A stretch of 64,000 nt of DNA, taken from positions 73,675,536 through 73,739,535 of the forward strand of contig OX352764.1 in assembly GCA_947095585.1 (NCBI GenBank), read 5' to 3'. This DNA comes from Nephrocerus scutellatus (taxonomy: Eukaryota > Arthropoda > Insecta > Diptera > Pipunculidae). Below the pieces are notes generated by a model. It ran no database searches and was not told the DNA's origin. It saw only the letters and a list, made by a program, of their open reading frames with translations. Positions 57,504 to 64,000 of the stretch are shown here, piece by piece; position 1 is the first letter of the stretch; each line of letters starts with the position of its first letter. The position numbers and the translations under genes were made by a program.

Positions 57504-59020
57504 TGGCTGATCGCCATGATGAAGTTAGCAAACTGATTAATCGACTCAAAAACCACAAGACTTTGGGACATGGCATCCCAGCAGAACTGATTTAATCTAA
57601 GGGAGCCCTCACTACACCAAACAATTCATGAACTAATAGTGCAAGTATGGCAAGAAGAAACGATGCCAAAATTCTGGAGAAAGTCATCCTGTGAGCAATA
57701 CATAGAAAATGAGATATATCACAACTTATATAAATTATCTTACTATAACGCTTAAGTGTGGCTTCATCTCAGGCAAATCAACAACTGATCATATTTTCAC
57801 ATAATAAATACAAGTTTAATAATTCACATATTACAACTTTAATTAACAAAAAGCAAAAATAGCTAATTTAGCCTTTGGTGATTACTTATTCACTTATAAA
57901 ACTTCTACTTGGTAGGTCTATCTGAATGTGAGTACATTACAACTTGCCTGGTTGAATTCCAAATAATAACTAACTCACTATAAAGCAAGTATTTATGAGT
58001 CATATATATGAGGCGTATAACTGTTAAAAACAATTGACAAAAAATATTACTGAGCCATGGTTGTTGGTATAATGCTTATTCTAGTAGTCTACGGATGGCG
58101 TTGTGCCCTGTTAAGTAAACTAAATCTGTTTTTCGCAACAATATCATTAATAATATTCGACGTGACTTGTGATTCTAGGCTTAGTATAGCCAGAGTAAAA
58201 TAGTATAAAGCGATGAGACAAGTCAGTATCCTGGCAAGAATATGTAGTTTGATCGTGACCAATGTTATAAGCAAGTAAAGATATCCGAATCGCAATATAT
58301 TAAGCACATTTACCATCTATAACTGGCTCCAACAAACGGGTGGAATTATTGTTTACGTAATTCTCTAGTAAGTGTACCGAGAGTCTGATATAATTGTACC
58401 TTCGAGAGCATTAACGCTCTATAACTCCAGCTACTGTCTTACGCAAACCATTCTGACATCAACTGTTCAGACCCAAGGGCTTTACAAGAATCTGTCGTCC
58501 AAATCGGGCGGCTAGAAATAAATCTGGGTCTACAAATAAACGCAAGCAAAATAAAGTACATGAAGACCTCATCTGCGAAAAGAAGATCCTGTTACTACCT
58601 TGGGTCAATTGTAGCAGCCGATAACAACATGAAACCATAAATACGCGGACTGTTGCTTAAAGTTAACCACCTCTTACAATCTGTCGAGAGCCTTTCAATC
58701 AAGACATTTAACAATAAAATCAAACCTGTATAAGATTATGGTCATATGGCAATCGTTGCTTGTTTGTATGTGAGGAAGAGCATCAGCGTTATAAAGACAT
58801 AGTAAAGAGAATCATGTATAGTAAGCGTCGATAGGTATGAAAATCTAGCTCACAAAAGCGAAGAGGATCAGACTCGGAATGGAACGACATTTATGGGACA
58901 CGAGGCTAACGATTGAAGGATGATGTAGACCAGGACGTCCTGGTTGAAATCGGCTTAGAATCGTTACCGGTAGCGAGGCTTTTCGCGAGAAACCAGATTG
59001 TAAGGCCTCATATACGATGA
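57504..59020 (+). pseudogene. RTE-clade LINE, diverged plus-strand copy
   Basis: Starts with the RT beginning (about 57525: EVSKLINRLKNHKTLG-like, GIPAEL), then cttcatctcaggcaaatcaa (CGFISGKSTTD) at about 57760. About 400 bp of unrelated AT-rich sequence follows, then RT and C-terminus from about 58240 (accaatgttataagcaagta; ggtcaattgtagcagccgat at about 58602) to about 59010 with an ATG tail. It is degenerate throughout, and more divergent than the other RTE copies. Confidence 0.65.
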
Positions 59021-61299
59021 AAAAAACTGAAACAGTATGTACATGTCTACTTCTAAGAACACAAATACTTAAAATTGTACTCTCAGAATACTATGCATTG
59101 AACCAATCAAGTCATCTGATGTGTGATCATCGTGATTCAACTTCTAAATTACGACAATTTATCCAACGAAAACTCGTTGTTTTTTTTAGCGAAACCACTG
59201 AGTCTCTTAAATTTATTGAAACATCGTGCTCGCAGTCCGAAGTTACAAAACAATAAATCTTAAACAAAAAGGACATAATACTAACAAAAAGTTGTAACAC
59301 GAGAAATCACGCGAAGGTCATTGGCGACCAATCCACGAAACCAAGCAATGAATGTCAAAGAGCACTTTATTACACCGCTTGATATTGTACCGCGGAAGGA
59401 GAATACAGAAATGTTGCTGTTTGACTGCACAGGACAACTGCACGAAAAGTGCCGCAAAACAGTTGCTTGTAATTACTCTTTTCCTGGATTAAAAATGCTG
59501 TTTATCACCAATTTATATGTAAATTTTTATGAGAAATTTTTTAGATGCCCATAAAACTTCATTGTAACATACATGGTTGCTCATGATAAAAAAATTCGGA
59601 AGGTTTACTAGGTTTGCATTGGTACCAAAATGTAATATTAATTATTTGTCTGCTAAGGCCATTTATACAAAATAGAATTCAAAAAAGAATTTTTTTTTGC
59701 ATTTTCAGTGGTCAAAACTATTTTAATTAAAAAATTTGCCTTAGGACAACAAAGTTCTTTTACAATGAACAACACATCTATCGCCACCGACAGGACATGT
59801 AAGAAGTCCATTACAACTTCATGAACAATTCAATTAAAGTCCACGTCACTTTGCATTGCATTGGCTGCCGAGAAAATTCCCAGCATCTCATTTCTTCATT
59901 TACAATTCAATGCAGCAGCAGAAGCAGCAGCAGCAGAAAAGTAAAGAAGAAAACACCAACAACAAATTGAAAGGAAATGCCGACGCCACAAAAAAAAAGA
60001 ATACGAAAAACAAAAGAAAAACCTTTCCTTGTGTTAATTTTCACCACAACCATAGCACCCGCCAAACAAAAAGGCGACAACACGGATTTGAACAGATAGT
60101 CAGCTTAGGCGAGTGGGAGTAAACCCCGAAACAAGACCGATGCAACACAGAAAGAATGCTCAAGTGGAAGCGTAAAAGGATATTCGGTCTGATGGTTGCT
60201 TTTAATTTTAAATTCGAAACAAAACCCGTTGCCAAGACCAGAAAATATAAGGAAACAAAGGAAGGAATAACACATAGAGCCCGGGAGCTCCCCCAGCGAT
60301 GACTGAACTGATAAAACAATTCAATTTAGGAAAATTCGCGAAAATGCGAATATCTGGCGCAGTGAACACAGCAAGGCAGGAAGTAAAAATCTTGTCTGTA
60401 TGACCTCAAGAAAAACGAGAACTAAAGGGACGGAACAGGGTCGTTAAGGCTATGAAATTTAGCTGGGTGGCTGAATTTTTGCGGTCCTGTGGCAGATTGT
60501 AGTAATGGCGGTGGCTTTTGTAGTTCTGTGCGCCCACAGGATGAGGAATACCGCCAACAGGATAAATTCTTGGCAACGGTCGCAAATCTCCGATGTCAAT
60601 TATTAGATAAATTAAAGACAGATAAAGAGATGATTTGTCGATAATTCTATTCGATTATCCGTCTGTTGAAATGAAGATTGCAAAGGGATTTCGTTCAAAA
60701 TAAATTGTGGTTTGCTGTGCTGTGCTCCAATGTACTCGTAATATAACATTAATCCTTACAAAGATTTTTTTGTTTTGTTACTATTTTTACATCATTATTA
60801 TGGAGAGTAAATTATTGATTTACTTGTTTATTTATTTAAAAAATGTCTAATATTAGTATTGTCTTTAACTTGCTGGGTCCATTTAAAAAAATGGTTAGCG
60901 CAAATTAGATCGTATCAGATAACGAAATTTTATATATGTACTAACATTTTATTTAGTTTAATTTTTTAATACATGAAATTATTGGCTTGTGATAACTAAA
61001 AAAAGACACATACAGATACATTAGCACAGGACTAGGAATAGGATTAATTTTATAATTTTATGAAGATGTCATACATTTTTCTAACTTTTTGTAGGAATGG
61101 TATAATTTTCATTCACTTTTAGTATCATATCTTACAAGCTGAATTGATTTTCATTTCTTCATGTTGTCATGTTCTCCAATTTGGTGTTTAGGTTGAAGAT
61201 TTCTCCCATTTAGTGAGAATTTCAGGTATTTCTAATACTGCAATAGAGCGAATTATTTTTCATTATTTCTAATGTAAACACGTTTATATATAAATAAAA
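59021..61299. other. Non-coding stretch with CAG run
   Basis: A cagcagcagaagcagcagcag run lies at about 59910-59937 within an 88-codon frame (59856-60122) that lacks an ATG at its start. The region 59850-60560 is less AT-rich and may be single-copy host sequence, but no exon or domain could be recognised. Confidence 0.4.
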
Positions 61300-62042
61300 A
61301 AAAAACACATACAATTTTTCATGTAAGTTCTCTATTTGGAGATAAACATGTGTGCCAAGCAAAATCGGGTAACTTTTAAAAAATGTATATGGGAGTCCCT
61401 CGGTCCTGAGGCCCGATCACTTCCAACTTTTTACAAAAAGTGTTTTTACTGGAGACATGTGTATTAAATTTTAAGGAAATCGACCCTGTGCAAAGTTTAA
61501 GTAAATTTAGGTTAATTTTTTAAAAAAAGTTATATTGAAGCAATTAGGCCCTGGGGCCCGAACACTGCCAATTTTTTTTAGAAAATTTATCATCGGAGAT
61601 ACACCTGTGTGCAAAGTTGGAATAAATAAGGTTAATTTTGACAAAATTTATAAGGGAACCACTCGGCCTGGGGCCCGATCACTACTAATTTTTCACAAAA
61701 AATCTTGTCATCGGAGATACACATGTGTAAAACATATGTACAAAATCGGGTTAATTTAAAAAAAATATATATAGCAAGCCCTAGTCCTTAGGACCCCTCT
61801 GAGGCTCTGAGGCCCGAGGGGCTTCAAATTTTTATAAAAAGCGTTGTTATTGGAGATACAGATGTGTACAAAATTCAAAGAAATCGAGTTAATTTTCAAA
61901 AAAATTATATGGGCACACTTACCCTGAGGCGTAAGGAACACCAAATTTTAACAGAAAGTGTTGTCACCGGAAATACACAAGTGTGCAAAGTTTCAGTAAA
62001 ATCTTGCTTTGGGAAGTGGGTAATAAATTGATCGCTATTTTG
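61300..62042 (+). repeat. Array A, long copy with truncated cap
   Basis: Six units with the ggaga box at about 61337, 61449, 61592, 61713, 61851 and 61968. Spacing is about 112-143 bp. The cap begins (gggaagtgggtaataaattg) but is cut at about 62042 by the 3' end of a LINE. Confidence 0.8.
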
Positions 62043-64000
62043 AAGGCCTGGAGATGAAAATATTTGGGAAACATAGAGTAAACCAATTTATTCCACATCG
62101 AAGTCACTCTCAGTTAAAAGGAGGATTTAAAGTATTGGGTTCTACATGAAAATGGTTTTAAGGCAAATCTATATTGATTAGACCTAAAACTAGTATTTAC
62201 TGAGCTGACAAAAGGACCTTGAACTAGAGAACGAGTTTCTAAAGAACATCTACCGTAGTAAAATTTGTAGAAAACAGTTAAAGCTCCTACATTTCGTCTA
62301 TGCTCTAAAGAATCAAGAGATGAAGTAGTGGTTACATCGTTTTTCGAACGAATTCCATAAAGATAATGCATCTGCGTTCTTGGAGCCCCACCCCACACAT
62401 ATGAATTAAATTCTAAAATTGGTCTAACATAAGTCTTATATAATCTTAATGCTTCATATGGGGTGAAATAGAATTTACAACGCCTTATGAAGCCCAAACA
62501 TATTGGCTCGCTCTTTTTGAAAGTCGATAAATATGTTCCTTCCAGGAAAGTTCACTTGAAGCTTTCAAACCTAACATCTTAAGTAGATCTGATCTCGCAA
62601 TACTGGTACCATTTATTACTGGTGGTGCGAATCAATCAAGCGAGAATTGCATTCTTTTTGACTGACAAACGCAATGGAGGCCGATAGCGTTCTATAATCA
62701 TTAAACGAATGGATATCACAGGTCGTAGAAGACAACAGGTCATTGATGTATATCAAGAAGAGCGTAGGCGACAAGAATGAGCCTTTGGCACGCCAGCATT
62801 GATCCCATGTGAAGCTCATATGTACCGTTCAATACAACTTTTATTTTACGGGTCCATAAATCCATGCAATGAGGGAGATGTAAGATGGGCGCACGAATCT
62901 TAGTATTAAGACAATCATGCCATACTCTATCAAATGCCTTAGAAATATCCAAAGAGACAACGCTTGATTCACCTAGATTTTCAACAATGAGTTATGCACG
63001 TCATGATTTCACCTGAAGAGCGATTTTTGCGGAACCCATAGTGCACATCTGATAAAAGAGCATTCGTATTCAGAAAGCTCATTAGTCTAAAATTAACGAT
63101 AGATTCCATTACCTTCAATAGAACCTACAACAAAGCAATAGGGCGGTAGTTAGCAGGTGCAGATTTATCACCTTTTTTTTTGGAAAGGGTTGAATATTAG
63201 CTATTTTCCAAATTGACGGAAAAACACCTGTTTCATTGCGGTTTCGCCAAAGTATGACATTTTTTCAATGACAATGGGGGAATATCGTCGGGACCAGTCG
63301 CTTTATTGGGATTAAGTTCTTTAAGAATCTTAGAAACAATCCGTTGTCGGAAATAGATTTTAGACCTTCCTGGGCCTACATTCGGAATAATTGGTGGACT
63401 GTAGTTAGATAATGGAAGGGTAGATGCACAAGAAAAATGCGAAGCTAATAGATTGGCTTTCTGAATACCATTTCTATAAAGGATATTATTATAGAATAAA
63501 GAAGGAACAGAAGAAGACTTGTCGGCAAAGGTTCTTTTAACCAGGGCAGCAAACGAAGAACAGCTTCGACTGTTTGAATCTGTATCTAAAATTTTTCGCA
63601 TATTCCGAATGTTTTGGTCATTTTATTTTGGACCTGTTTATTATGGCGTTTGCTCTGTTTCTGGCTATTCTTAACTTAACAAGGTTTTCTTCGAAAAAGC
63701 AATTAACGTAGTCCATTTACTAGCGACTGCTGTTCTGCATTTTTCATTAAACCACTTATTCATACGAATACTGCTTTTCATAAAGGAGGCAGGAATTAAA
63801 TTTTTCATTCCTACCAAAACGTGATAAGTTAAGATGCTTCACAAGCTTCGTTTTAATTGGAAAAGCAGGTTGACCAATCAAATGAGCTATAAATTTGATT
63901 CTAGTTAGCTTTTTTGAAGTGCCAGAGTAGTATTTTACGAATAGGCTCTAAAATGTCTGGGATAATTGAAAATTATTATCAGAGCGTGGTTGGAAAGTCC
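62043..64000 (-). pseudogene. FADD-type LINE, second subfamily, runs off the window
   Basis: In element order from the window edge: linker (63601-63233, SNSRSCSSFAALVKRTF, NKATGPDDIPP), RT (about 63200-62950, a gggcggtagttagcaggtgc region, antisense of NYRPI-type text; 62952-62740, MDISKAFDRVWHDC), the catalytic-box region (62819-62616, SLSPTLFLIYINDLL-like text, then HSFNDYRTL in place of HSFADDSTL) and the RT tail (62497-62114, RRCKFYFTPYEALRLYKT, SLDSLEHRRNVGALTVFY). The second catalytic Asp pair is destroyed (FNDY). The endonuclease side lies beyond 64000. Confidence 0.8.

Noticed and set aside
59856..60122. Poly-Gln protein from the CAG run
   Set aside because: The frame has a TTG start and no conserved domain, and the CAG run is short. 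Noted only as a stretch that may be host sequence.

Overview
This window looks like repeat-rich, probably heterochromatic DNA from a dipteran insect. The base composition is AT-rich, with no bacterial-style gene packing and no intact long reading frame. Its retrotransposons resemble those of higher flies; a tephritid is plausible, but this is inference only. No rRNA or tRNA gene was seen, and no host protein-coding gene can be named with confidence. Almost every coding-like segment is a decayed mobile element.

Four kinds of non-LTR retrotransposon (LINE) dominate. (1) RTE-clade copies have an apurinic-type endonuclease and a YADDIDI reverse transcriptase (RT). They lie at 13085-15892 (+), 23336-26292 (-), 29613-30140 (+), 48281-51332 (-), 55561-56955 (-) and 57504-59020 (+). 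(2) Jockey-like copies with an FADD RT box lie at 3056-5310, 19970-21810, 44026-45745, 56985-57503 and 62043-64000 on the minus strand, with fragments at 33133-33645, 41085-41190 and 52860-52980. (3) RNase H-bearing I/LOA-like copies lie at 34810-36045, 38950-40420, 47090-48280 plus 51333-51830, and 52981-55560, all on the minus strand. (4) One comparatively well preserved YADDVQLF element lies at 41191-43799 (+). A further Jockey-type remnant lies at 10370-10830.

Non-coding repeats form the second layer. The most frequent is a tandem unit of about 104-128 bp ('array A') with a conserved near-palindromic core ACACATGTGTAT. It has a terminal cap containing a GCCA microsatellite and a GAAGTTAATATAGAGA end, and occurs at seven loci in both orientations. 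There is also a tRNA-like SINE (four pieces), a dispersed element 'family B' (about 430 bp to 1 kb), a Helitron with recognisable ends, and an inverted 22-bp minisatellite resembling a foldback element.

Several insertions can be ordered in time. The FADD LINE at 3056-5310 sits inside a Helitron (2889-6041), which itself sits inside array A. The RTE at 13085-15892 sits inside an array A cap, flanked by an 11-bp target duplication with one mismatch. The RTE at 48281-51332 splits an RNase H LINE with a 6-bp duplication. Family B and a SINE both interrupt the RTE at 23336-26292.

Low-confidence candidates for non-transposon coding sequence are a cluster at 45.7-46.8 kb (three minus-strand open segments and a 46-residue plus-strand membrane-type micro-ORF), a Thr/Pro-rich ORF at 17145-17414, and a 148-residue ORF at 27367-27810. 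The rest (roughly 6.3-9.9, 11.1-12.3, 17.4-19.9, 22.1-23.3, 27.8-29.6, 30.1-33.1, 33.7-34.8 and 59.0-61.3 kb) is AT-rich sequence with no supported gene.
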